The notes under the pieces are model-generated. The model was not told the DNA's origin. It was given only the letters and a program-made list of their open reading frames with translations, and made no database searches. From Silene latifolia (Eukaryota > Streptophyta > Magnoliopsida > Caryophyllales > Caryophyllaceae), in the NCBI RefSeq assembly GCF_048544455.1, contig NC_133526.1:11734001-11798000 (forward strand): DNA of 64,000 nt, in the 5' to 3' direction. The first letter of the stretch is position 1; every line of letters starts with the position of its first letter. Below are positions 23,401 through 33,523 of this stretch, piece after piece. Both the position numbers and the translations under genes were made by a program.

Positions 23401-24370
23401 AGTGCGTCGGTCCAGCCGACGCGGAGCTAATACTGACAGAGATTCACGAAGGCATCTGCGGCCATCACATGGGGGCAAGAACACTAGCCCACAAAGCTCT
23501 CCGAGCCGGCTACTTCTGGCCCACCATGCTTGCGGATTCCAGAGCCAAGACCAAAAAATGCAACAACCACAAATGCATGCTCCGGTGATACATGCGCCAT
23601 CCCGAGACCTGCAGCCGGTACTTAATCCCCTTCCTTTCGCACAGTGGGGGATGGATCTACTAGAGCCATTTCCAACGGCATCCGGCGGAAGAAAGTTCTT
23701 GATTGTCGCCGTTGACTACTTCACCAAATGGGTTGAAGCTGTAGCAGTACCTGCAAAGACAACGGCAGCCGTAAGAAAGGTAATCTGGGAAAATGTCATA
23801 ACTCGTTTTGGGTTACCCCAAGTCATGGTATTCGACCACGGCCGAGAGTTTTGGAGTGACACAATAATGAGCTGGCTGGAAGAACTCGGTATCAAATTTG
23901 CATACTCCTCCGTCTGTCACCCACAGAGCAACGGACAGGCGGAGGCATCCAATAAAATAATCCTCAACGGTTTGAAGAAGACAGTTGAAGACCTAAAGGG
24001 AAGATGGGCCGATGAACTACCCGGCGTCCTGTGGTCCCTGCGGACCACGGAGAAAGAAGCAACGGGGTACAGTCCATTCCACCTAGTTTATGGGTCCGAA
24101 GCAGTCCTACCAATTGAAGCAACGGTGCCAACATACAGAACGGCCACCTTTAGCCCGGTCGAAAATGAGGAAGGTTTAAGAACCTCCCTTGACCTGGTCG
24201 AACAAAGCCGAGATACAGCACGCCTCAACTTGGCAGTATACCAGAACCGAATGAAAAGGGCCTACAACCGAAGAGTCCACAAAAGGGACTTAAAAGTAGA
24301 AGACCTAGTCCTAAGAAAGTCAGCCGCCACCAACAAAGGGAACATTCATGGCAAACTGACGGCTAACTGA
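20500..24370 (+). pseudogene. Retand-A pol region with dual RNase H
   Basis: Recognisable domains in order are an aspartic protease remnant (about 20750-21080), reverse transcriptase (about 21500-22160, MMPFGLKNAGA and YVDD), a first RNase H (about 22330-22620, SHTLLPAERNYPLIEK), a second archaeal-type RNase H (about 22870-23150, ILKTDSLLVANQI and NNRADALSKLA) and integrase (about 23400-24200, WGMDLLEPFP, NGQAEASNK). The second RNase H is specific to the Tat lineage. Part of a broken fossil element. Confidence 0.8.
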
Positions 24371-24634
24371 GAAGGTCCCTACAAAGTGGTTGAAGAAATG
24401 AGGCCGGGCACATACCGGCTGACAGACATGGAGGGTGTGCCTTTGATGAGCCATTGGAACACTGACAATCTCAGGAAATACTTTGTATAGTGGCGGAGGT
24501 GCCCAAAGACAACTGTGGGCACCCCGACGCATGTTTATATCTAATGAAGAACCATCCAAGTTTTCCATCAGTGTTCATTTTCCCCATAGTCACCATCAAG
24601 AAGTAGACACCACGGAAGTCACCCCAAGAGGTAC

Positions 24635-25030
24635 ATACGCTGTCGCGTCGTAACCCCTAGTCGCCTCGGCCAACCGAAGGCCTGGCAGGGGACACAACGA
24701 TCGATACGCTAACATACGCTGTCGCGTCGTAACCCCTAGTCGCCTCAGCCAACTGAAGGCCTGGCAGGGGACACAACGATCGATACGCTAACTTACGCTA
24801 TCGCGTCGTAACCCCTAGTCGCCTCGGCCAACCGAAGGCCTGGCAGGGGACACAACGATCGATACGCTAACTTACGCTGTCGCGTCGTAACCCCTAGTCG
24901 CCTCGGCCAACCGAAGGCATGGCAGGGGACACAACGATCGATACGCTAACGTGCGCTGTCGCGCCGTAACCCCTAGTCGCCTCGGTCCGCCGATGGCCTG
25001 GCAGGGGACACAACGGTCGACACGCTAACA
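24635..25030 (+). repeat. 79-bp tandem array in Retand-A
   Basis: Five copies of a 79-bp unit start at 24635, 24714, 24793, 24872 and 24951, nearly identical to one another. Each has CGCGTCGTAACCCCTAGTCG and TGGCAGGGGACACAACGATC. A degraded partial copy follows to about 25120. Retand elements are known to carry tandem repeats between integrase and the 3' LTR. Confidence 0.92.
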
Positions 25031-25499
25031 TGTTCACAACGGCGGTTGGGAAGCGCAAATCCGACGCCTCGGCCAGACCGAGAGTGAAAGAGGAAGCGAC
25101 CAACACGCTAACATGTTCAAGAAAAGACGTTAAACGCAGTTGAGATACGCATTCTAGCCGCCTCGGCTAAGCCGAAGGTGAAAATGAAAAAGCGCTCAAT
25201 TAATAACGCGAGAAGACAAGAAAAGACCTCGGCCAAGCCAAGGGCAAAACAAGCAAACTTTCATTAATGATAACAGATTACAAACGAGAAGAATGCAGAC
25301 GACGGCCGTCCCCATAGGGATAAGCCAAAACGCAACCTACCAAAGTTTTACAAAAACAAGGAAAAGAAAAGCAAAAGGTTACAGACATGACATTTGAAGC
25401 GCCAAAAGATGGCAGGGAGGAAAGGCTCAGTAGTTGGCCCCCGAACAGCTAAAGCTATCCGAGACGCCGGGTGAGTCTGGTGACGACCGCCCGTCTCCC

Positions 25500-27957
25500 T
25501 ACGCTTGATGCTGCCCACCATCGGCAGCAGCAGCGTCAACTTCGGTGGCCGGCCCAGAGGAAAGCTTGTCATCTCCACATGCCTTCAGCCTTTCAGCCTC
25601 CTCTTCGGCCTCCTTCACCTTTGCATCATAGGCCGCCTTGGCCTCGGCTATCTGAGCCGCCTTCGCCGCCTCCTCCTTTTCCGCAACCGCTTTTTCCGCG
25701 GCATCGGCCATCTCATCCAGAAGCTGTTCAAATTTTTCCCACGGGAAGGAGTCTTCAGGAATGAGCCTCTTGATTGCCTCCCTGGTCGCTTCCTCGGCCT
25801 GATCCCGGAATTGAGCGCACAGGTCAGGGAGGATCTTAGTTTGAAGCACCTCAATATCTTTCTCCCTTTGGGCAAGAACAGCCCTAGTGTCCGCGAGTGC
25901 CTCCGACTGAGCCTCATACATCTCCCTCCATTCTTCCCTTTTGGCAACAACGGCGTCGTAGCCACCCTTGTACCTGTCCCGCTCCTCCGAAATCGGGCGG
26001 GTGGCATCGGCGACCTCAACTTTGGCCCTCTCGGCCGAGTCGCTTCTCGCCTTCCTCTCGCACGCTTCCGAGCAGCTAGGAGGTCAAGCTTAGCCTTCCC
26101 GGCTTCTCCCTTTGCAGCGGAGAGATCAAGCTTAAGCCGTTGGATCAGTGGCTCAGCCTGGGCCATGGCCTGTTCTTGCTCCATAATGTAGGAGCCGGCC
26201 AGCTGAGTCCACTTCGCCAGCCTCTTGGATATTCTTGTACCCTCTGCCACAAGCTCGGTGAGGGGAACCTTCTGGAGTACGGAGTCAACGGTGACATTCC
26301 CATCACCCGCCTTCTCAGGCTGCTTCTCTAATTGCCGCTCAGTAAGAACGGCGGCTGCCGACGGCGGATCTACAAAAAATTCACACAGCGCATCCATGTC
26401 AACATTCATTGACACATCAGAGAGTCTGTCATCGGGAATGCATAACGAACCAGCTAAGTCTGAACCACAGGTTAGGTCCGTACCAGTCCGGGCCCTCTTA
26501 GACGGAGGACCGGGTGAATCTTTCTTTTCCCCGGCGTCGGTAGAAGCCGACAGTGGCTCTCTTCTCTTCTTCGGAGGAGGAGGGCCCTTCGCAACGGTCA
26601 CCACCTCCTCGGAGACATCGATGACCTCCACATGTTCCTTCTGGGCCGTTGGGGTCGAAGAAGGAGTTGGGATTGGCGTCGTTGCCAACCTGGACGCTGC
26701 CTTTGGTTTTCTCTTCGGCACGCCTCCGAGAACCCGTGCTTGAGCCGCCGCGGATCCAAAGTGCCTTCACCGCTTATCCATAAGTTCGTTGGGAGCCAGT
26801 CTACGATCACGCGCGTCGGCCTGAGGGTGCCGCTCAACGACGTTCCCGTCCTTATCAAGCCCTAACCTCTTCAAGGTCCTCTCAGACAGATCCTGGCCAA
26901 ACCGGTCTGCAAGAAACCAGACAAGAGTTACATAAAAGAAGTAAAACAAAGCTCTAAAAACAGGAGCGTAACAGGCAAAGATGGGCCTCACACCGACCCT
27001 ACTCACCCTGGTTGAGGGCCGGTATGAGGCCGACGCGGCAAAGCAGCTCATCCTGAAGAATAATCTGAGTCGGGGGCACCCATCCCTTCTCAGCATCAAA
27101 CAGCTGCATCGCCCGCTCCTTGTCCGCACCAAGAGGAACCCTACTGGCATCCATCTTGAGTTTACTCTGGGAGACCCATTTTTCACGCTCCCTCTTACTC
27201 TCGCACCGTAAGTTGACTTGGTGCTGGAAGGACCGGGGCAGCGGATAGTCATTCGGCACTTCGACATACACCCACCGCCCCTTCCAAATCCTTGCGAAGA
27301 AAGCTTCTCAACAGAGAGGACGCCCGGCTCCATCTGCACGCTGTACCACCCCACCTTACCGGGGGTCGATGCCCGAAGATGATGAAGCCGGCGGAATAGG
27401 TTAACTGTAGGTACCTCCCCCTTAAAAAGACAGAGCCACACGAAGCCAACTATCGTCCTAATGGCCAACGGATGCAGTTGAGCCACGACGACGTTCATAG
27501 CTTTGATGATGGCCGTGACGTATTTATTCAAAGGAAACCGGAGCCCATACTCCAGGTGCCTGATATACACGCCGATATGACCCGGAGGAGGGCAACAGAC
27601 CGCCTGACCCTCCCCAGGGATAACAATTTTGTACCCCTCACCGAAGTAGAAATGACCCTCGAACAGAGTTCCACCGGAACAACTGGCAAATTTATTGGTC
27701 CAGGCACGGTCAGGACCAGTCATGCAGGCCTCGCCGTGATCCAGGATATGCAGCCTCTCTTCACCAGAAGGAATCCTTTCCTCACAGTCATCATCATCAT
27801 CCTCCCAGCCCTCCAAAGCTTTTGGATCGACTTCGGGAGACGGAGACCTAGGGCCCCCAAACCTTATCGGGATGGCGCTTAATATCTCCTCCTCATCAAG
27901 ACGCGACGAGGAACCCCCCGGCGCAGGTTTACTAGGCCCGGCACCAGCAGAAGACAT
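25500..27957 (-). pseudogene. Retand-A antisense gene (putative gypsy-type transposon protein)
   Basis: This is a coding region on the strand opposite to gag-pol. Starting at 27957, the first part (about residues 1-300) resembles the plant putative gypsy-type transposon domain (Transposase_28 family; CCPPPGHIGVYIRHLEYGLR, FPLNKYV, LFKGEVPTVNLFRRL), preceded by an acidic stretch. The later part, toward 25500, is rich in A, E, K and R and looks like a long coiled coil. A homologous gene lies in Retand-B. A TATA box is about 180 bp upstream, and an intron-like segment of about 95 bp lies near 26910-27004. Function unknown. Part of a broken fossil element. Confidence 0.75.
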
Positions 27958-28135
27958 GTTTACAACAAAACTTAAAAGTTAAAAAGAGAAAATTTGTTTG
28001 TTTACCTTGAAGAAAAATGTTTGCGCAATGAGTAATGATTCTCAAAAAGCTAGAGAGAAGTTTCACAAAGAGGGCTAGAGAGAGAAAAATTTTTGAGAAA
28101 ATGAAATTGGTGCCCAATTTCGGGATTAATCGCCC

Positions 28136-28143
28136 TATTTATA
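28136..28143 (-). promoter_or_regulatory. TATA box for Retand-A antisense gene
   Basis: On the minus strand CCCTATAAATAGGG lies about 180 bp upstream of the antisense start codon. Retand-B has the identical motif at almost the same distance (36230-36237, 177 bp). Confidence 0.65.
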
Positions 28144-28615
28144 GGGAAAGCCCATGAAGAAGGACCAATCGGGCACGGCCCATGAAACGCCACCAATCAA
28201 AGAAATGGACACGTGTCGGACATGCAACCACGGAATGTCAATCGTTGCAACAGTTGAACGTCAATCAATGCAACAGTGACCAAGCGTCTTCAACACGCCC
28301 CTTCATATCTCTCTGCCTGTTCATCTTCCTCGACAAATTCCTAAGTATCCGTTTCTCCGCCGGCCACATGATCAACCAAGCCAGAAAGCACCGGCCAGGG
28401 GGCAATCAGAAACAACCGGCACTCTCCACCCTGGTCTCAGCTAGCGTCATTGCCTTTTTCCACATCGGATGTCCATTACACATCCATGTGGAGGAGGGAT
28501 ATGGTACGGCCTAAGCAGAGCCACGCCGAGGTAGAAGAAGCCGGGGCAGAAAATTTTTGTCTTACGCAGAATATACGCTCAACATACATCGGAGCCCATA
28601 CCACGGCATAGACTA

Positions 28616-28628
28616 CGCTGGGGGCAAA
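28616..28628 (+). other. Retand-A polypurine tract region
   Basis: The G-rich sequence CTGGGGGCAAAT ends directly before the 3' LTR, where the plus-strand primer is expected. The equivalent sequence flanks the Retand-B 3' LTR. Confidence 0.6.
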
Positions 28629-28629
28629 T

Positions 28630-29216
28630 TGATGGGGCATATTCTGCACCCGCTGACCAACATATTGAGCAAGGTTAAAGATATCCACAGCAAGTCAACG
28701 GCTTAGACAACCTAACCGACGCCACATGTCAGCCTGTCTCTCGTGCCTCGGCGGGGACAACTAGCCAGCCGAGGCACACATCCGCGAACTCATATCCAAG
28801 ACCCCTCGGCGGTGAGTCAACAGGGCCCGCCGGCCTGCCATGGGTCCCTCGGCCGAGGGGTAGATCAGTCTTTCCATCTGCTAGCCACTTGGCCACTTGG
28901 CCACTACGTGACAAAAGGTGAAAGTCTATAAATACTCCTTAACTCTCATTGAGGAGGAGATCCACAATTTAACCTAAGAATCACTATTCATCTGGTAATA
29001 TCTTCCTTATCTCTCTACAATACATACTTCGCCAAGTAACAACAACTTATCTCTCTAAGTTTACTGACTTGAGCGTCGGAGTGAGTTCGCTCGGCCCAAA
29101 GCCGAGCCCTCAGTTTGTTCACTGTTTCAGGAGACCGAAAGGAGAAGCCAACCAAAGACGTCATTCTACAAGCACGGGTGGTAACAAATAACTGCTCTGG
29201 AATTACACCCTGAACA
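28630..29216 (+). repeat. Retand-A 3' LTR
   Basis: This 587-bp LTR matches 18345-18927 with about a dozen substitutions and two small length differences. It is followed by the second copy of the AATAT target-site duplication. Confidence 0.92.
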
Positions 29217-29221
29217 AATAT

Positions 29222-30285
29222 AATTGATTTATTAATAACCAATAAAAAAATTACATATGGATTAAAATTAAATGCTTTAAGTAGGCTTTTAACTATATTG
29301 TATAGATATTATTTTAATGAGTCAGTTTAACCAATTTTTATTTTTTGTCTTTTGAGTTGCCAAGATCATTAACGATAGAGTACTGGAAAATTTAGTGCAT
29401 ATTTATCTTATGGTGTTTATGGAGGTTCTAACATGATCACTTAGTCATTTATTTAACCAATTTTTATTATTTATCTTTATAGTTACCAAGATCATTATTC
29501 ATCTAGTTATGAAAAATTTAGTGCATATTTGTCATTCTTTGTCTTTTTAGTTACCAAGATTATTATTCATGGGATTATGAAAAATTTAGTGCATATTTAT
29601 CTTAGAAAATTTATAAAGGTTCTTAAATGATCACTTAGCTAGAGTAAGATGATGTCACTTAACACTTAAAAAACTGCTCAAAATATCATTTCTATGTTAT
29701 TGTATTGATAATCTTGATAATAACAATAATAACAATAACTTGTGAATGAATGGACTATAAAAATATCATGTGAAATAAAATTAAATGGTTTAGGTAGCCT
29801 TGTGATTGTATATATCATAATAATATCATACGAATTAATGGATTATAAGTCATTTGAAACAAAATTAAATGGTTTAGGTAGCCTTTGTTAAACTTTATCC
29901 TTTTAATTATAATTAATTAATAATAATATAATAATTTGTGGATTAACAGATTAAAAAAATCTCATGTGAAATTGGAAGTGAAATTGGATGTAGTTGGGTG
30001 AAGTGTAAATAATAAAGTACTCTTTTTATTTTCTTTTTTTGCTCTTCATTTTGGCTTGATAATTAATAAAGAAATAAATTAATTAATTAAAATGTATAGA
30101 AAGTATATTGATTGCTTATCCTCTGTAAATTTAAATTAATTATTAGTGACATGTGAATTAAAATTAATTGCTTTTGCCTAACTTTTTAAAAAATATTAAA
30201 ATTAAATTGTTATGTATAGTTAATATTCTAAATTGCTTGATTTCTATTGTGAGTTTTCTTTTCTAATATTAAACGTTGATAATAA
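29222..30285. repeat. Degenerate AT-rich repeats
   Basis: No gene is seen. Two families of short imperfect repeats make up most of this stretch. One has three copies (about 29329, 29455 and 29531) sharing TTACCAAGATCATTATTCAT and AAAATTTAGTGCATATTT. The other has several copies around AAATTAAATGGTTTAGGTAGCC (about 29268, 29784, 29860 and weaker ones). The left end joins the tail of the 527-bp repeat. Confidence 0.65.
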
Positions 30286-32397
30286 TCTATACTAAGCTAT
30301 TAGTTTCATTAGGTAATATTAAGATAAGATTCATTAGAACCATTAGTAATAATGCACCGTTAAAATGAGATGTATTATAGGTTAGTGACACACAGGTTCA
30401 TAATTTTTTGTTAAGATGTGTACTTTTTTCCAAATAGAGAGTTTCATGAAATTCTTTTATTATTTTCACCAATAATTTGTAAATAATTCTCATAAAAGTC
30501 GTGTCATGATATGTTAATCACATACGAAAGTCATATATTCTTTGAATTGCTTTATTACATGGAACTTTTATGTTTTTTCCAGCAAGATATTTTTTAAAAA
30601 AAAAAATGTTCAAGGTTAAGAAAATAGTGAAAACTCTACTTTAAAATAAGATCTCATTGTAATAGAAAGATGTGAATCCTTTTATATGATTACTTACATT
30701 GATTATGTACGTGGAACTCTATGATAATACATAAATTCTTATTTAAAACAAATAAGAAATCAAAATGAGATAGACCAACAGTAATACTCACACCCAAAAA
30801 AAAAAGGAGAGTAGAAAATACACAATAAACCAAAATATAGTCATTTAATTTTTATACCAAGCGTCCTACTACATATAAAACTTTAATATAATCCTCCGTT
30901 ATAAATCATGACAAACTCTAATCTTGAAACATCTGCAACAATCTCGAGTTAACGCCTTAAAGGTACCGAATATTAGATTTCGATTTTGTTGATTGAATCC
31001 TGAAAAAGAGGTAGCACTAATTAATACTATAAACTATAAAATAAAAAATGTAGCCTTGTCGAAATTAAAGCAAAAATTATCTTTAAGATAGACCAAAGGT
31101 AATACACAAAAAAAAAAAAAGAGTAGAAAATACACGATAAACCAAAATATATTCATTTAATTGTTATACCAAGCGTCCTACTACATACGTATAAAACTTT
31201 AATATAATCCTCGGTTATAAACCATGACAAACTCTAATCTTGAAACATTTGCAACATTCTAGAGTTAAGTGTGATTATTAGACTTCGATTTTGTTGATTG
31301 AATCCTGAAAAAGAGGTAGCAATAATTAATACTATAAACTTATTAAACTGTAAAACAAAAAATGTAGCCTTGTCGAAATTAAAGCAAAAATTATATTTTC
31401 TTATAATTAATGATAAATTAATCATTCAACTTCAACTTATCTAATGATGTGTAGTTGTGAACTTGTTTTATGGTAGGAGTTATATGAGATGTAGAAAAAA
31501 TGTAAAAGTAAATAAATATCAAACGCTAATACATGTAATGCCTTATAGAAAAAATATGTAAGTCAAGCAATACCTCATTCTGCCTACATTCATTTTCTAT
31601 CTGCCCACTTCAAATGCAACATCGACGTACACATGATGTTAATCCAAAATTGATGTGATTCATGGGAACTTAAATGTATACCTTTGAGATCAAGTAGAGA
31701 AATTTTACACAGGCATGCAAAGAATATTTCATACGGTAGTGTTCATGCATGAAATTTGTGTTGGTTTAGTTTATATAAGGATGTATGTATTTAGTGATGG
31801 CTTTTGGAATACGAAGAGGTAAAATATTTATTAGTTGTTTAATGTTGGTTAGATGTATGTTTTTCAAACTTAGGTTATACAATATTTGACACCAAAGGTC
31901 ATGAGGTAGTCTATCTATAAATACACAAAAATAATTAATTAAAAGATAAGATTAAGAAGTCAATGTTGCTGGCATTTTTTATGCGGACGTGTCATTCCAT
32001 AGTCAAACGTGGCATTTCGTTAATCAAAGGTGGCATTTCATGATCATACGTGGACTTTATGAGTCATTTTAGTCTAGGCTTTTAATAGTATTTTATAGAT
32101 ATTTTTAAATTTAAATCATTCATTTCTCGGTCAAAAAACAAAAAAAAAAACAAAAAAAAAACATTTATTTTATTACATCTACGATTTAAATTTTTATTTA
32201 TTTCTCTAATCAAAATACATTAAGGAGAAACATGAAAAATAAGTGAATTGTGAATTTAAATTCTACAAATAATACACTAAAAAATAAAACTCTATATATA
32301 CCGTGCATATATATTAAATACCGTGCATATATTGCACGAGGTCTATATTAGTAACTCTATAAATACCGCGCATTTATTGTGCGGGATCTAAACTAGT
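30286..32397 (+). mobile_element. Non-autonomous Helitron-like element
   Basis: The left end reads TCTATACTAAGC after an A, as plant Helitron 5' ends do. The right end has a short hairpin (CCGCGCA, five-base loop, TGTGCGG, at 32366-32384) eight bases before CTAGT, followed by T. There is no terminal inverted repeat and no target-site duplication, as expected for A/T insertion. No Rep/helicase coding sequence is present. About 60 bp inside the right end is a second, decayed Helitron-like terminus (CCGTGCATATATTGCACG, then TTAGT). A 310-bp tandem duplication lies inside. Confidence 0.6.
30768..31395 (+). repeat. 310-bp tandem duplication within the Helitron
   Basis: Two adjacent copies (about 30768-31083 and 31084-31395) are about 90 percent identical. 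They share AGATAGACCAA, TACCAAGCGTCCTACTAC and GTAGCCTTGTCGAAATTAAA. They are non-coding. Confidence 0.85.
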
Positions 32398-32999
32398 TTA
32401 TTTTTAATTAAATAAACCTATTTTAAAGTTGCATAACTCATAAATTTATATTTAATATATTTTTCTAGGTCATACCTTACAATTACGATGAAATAAATTA
32501 TGAGACAAATTCACTACTTTCGTTAGGGGTAGATCAGGCTATCTGGGCTGAAGCCCAACCTATTTTTGAGGAGAAAATTAATAGATACTAACTTGTACAA
32601 ATAAGGCATCAATCGTGTATTGACTCAGTGTTAAAGTATTGCCTTCTACTCCCCATTGTCATGGGTTCAAACCTCAGCAAAGAAATTTTAATTTTAAATA
32701 TTTAACCTATTAGATTTCTCATGATATGTTGTTTTTCTTTGGAATTTATATAACTTATTAGATTTCTCATGCTATTTAACCTACTCCGTACAATTGTTCA
32801 CATATGTGTAGAGTAAGGCAGCCCACGTTGGGGCCACCCAACCCTGATCGGGGTCATGATAAACTACTACTACCCACTTTCATATGTTTACAATTTCATT
32901 CAAATGTTATTTAACTTGACCCTGAGGATCTAACCTCTATAGGGACGCAATATACTATGTCAACACGTAGAATTAAGCTTTTAACACATGATAAATATC
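32398..32999. other. Intergenic DNA with a possible SINE remnant
   Basis: Between the Helitron end and the copia element I see no gene. At about 32617-32690 a tRNA-like pair of pol III boxes is suggested (TGACTCAGTGTTAAAG as A box; GGGTTCAAACCTC as B box), followed by an AT-rich tail. This would fit a tRNA-derived SINE fragment. Confidence 0.4.
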
Positions 33000-33024
33000 T
33001 GTTGAAGTATGAGACTTTTAGTGT

Positions 33025-33054
33025 ATTCTAGAAGTTTCCGGAATATTCTAGATT
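33025..33054 (+). promoter_or_regulatory. Heat-shock element array in copia LTR
   Basis: Six contiguous 5-bp units alternate as TTC and GAA: five are perfect and the sixth reads GA only. This is a canonical heat-shock-factor binding array. It lies about 225 bp upstream of the LTR TATA box and is repeated in the 3' LTR (34787-34816). ONSEN-type copia elements of Brassicaceae are activated by heat through such sites; activity here is an inference. Confidence 0.75.
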
Positions 33055-33277
33055 TATCCGGAATGTCCTGGAATAATGTAGAAACAACTAGAAAAGTCTA
33101 GAAGAGTCTAGAAGGATCTAGAAGAGTCATGTATGTTCTAGATTTATGTAGAACAACCTAGAACCTTCTAGACGTGTGTATAAGTGGTAAGGAACTCTAG
33201 AGAGTTCCGTGTCTAGGCCACTCTAGAATGTCCTATTCTAGAGTGTTCTTAGGATGTATGAGAAGGAGGAGGAGCTC

Positions 33278-33285
33278 TATAAATA
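33278..33285 (+). promoter_or_regulatory. TATA box of copia 5' LTR
   Basis: TATAAATA in the context GCTCTATAAATAGAGG is the expected core promoter of the element, downstream of the heat-shock elements. Confidence 0.75.
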
Positions 33286-33479
33286 GAGGACCTCCCCTCC
33301 CATTTCAATGAACCCAAAGGAACCCAAGTGAACCAAGTGTATCCCAACAAATTCACAACAAATCAATACACAAACTAATTCGTTTAAACTAAACTCCAAC
33401 TAATCAACCTACAAATTAATCAACTAAACAAACAACTAATCTCCACTCTACTTCTTATACTCCCCCATACACCAACAAG

Positions 33480-33493
33480 TGGTATCAAGAGCT
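33480..33493 (+). other. Copia primer-binding site
   Basis: TGGTATCAAGAGCT follows the LTR by two bases and is close to the initiator tRNA-Met primer site (TGGTATCAGAGC) of most plant copia elements. Confidence 0.85.
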
Positions 33494-33523
33494 CTAAAGA
33501 TCTTAGGGCAACAAAATAAAACT

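Larger units (their letters stand above)
18345..29216 (+). mobile_element. Retand-A, Tat-lineage Ty3/gypsy retrotransposon
   Basis: This element of about 10.9 kb has LTRs of about 585 bp starting TGATGGGGCAT and ending AACA, with a 5-bp target-site duplication AATAT at 18340-18344 and 29217-29221. Order of parts: 5' LTR, primer site, gag, protease, RT, RNase H, a second archaeal-type RNase H, integrase, a 79-bp tandem array, a gene on the opposite strand, polypurine tract and 3' LTR. The double RNase H, 3' tandem array and antisense ORF are hallmarks of the Tat/Retand group. LTR divergence is about 2 percent by eye, giving an age below or around one million years. The coding part is clearly broken, with roughly ten breaks. 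Confidence 0.92.
33000..33477 (+). repeat. Copia 5' LTR
   Basis: This 478-bp LTR is packed with TCTAGA/CTAGAA motifs. It has a heat-shock element array at 33025-33054 and a TATA box (TATAAATA) at 33278-33285. It ends CCAACA, directly followed by the primer site. Confidence 0.92.

Noticed and set aside
27958-28020. A second intron in the antisense leader (CAAG|GTAAAC is conserved in both Retand copies)
   Set aside because: The nearest acceptors would give an intron of only about 40 bases, too short for plant splicing.
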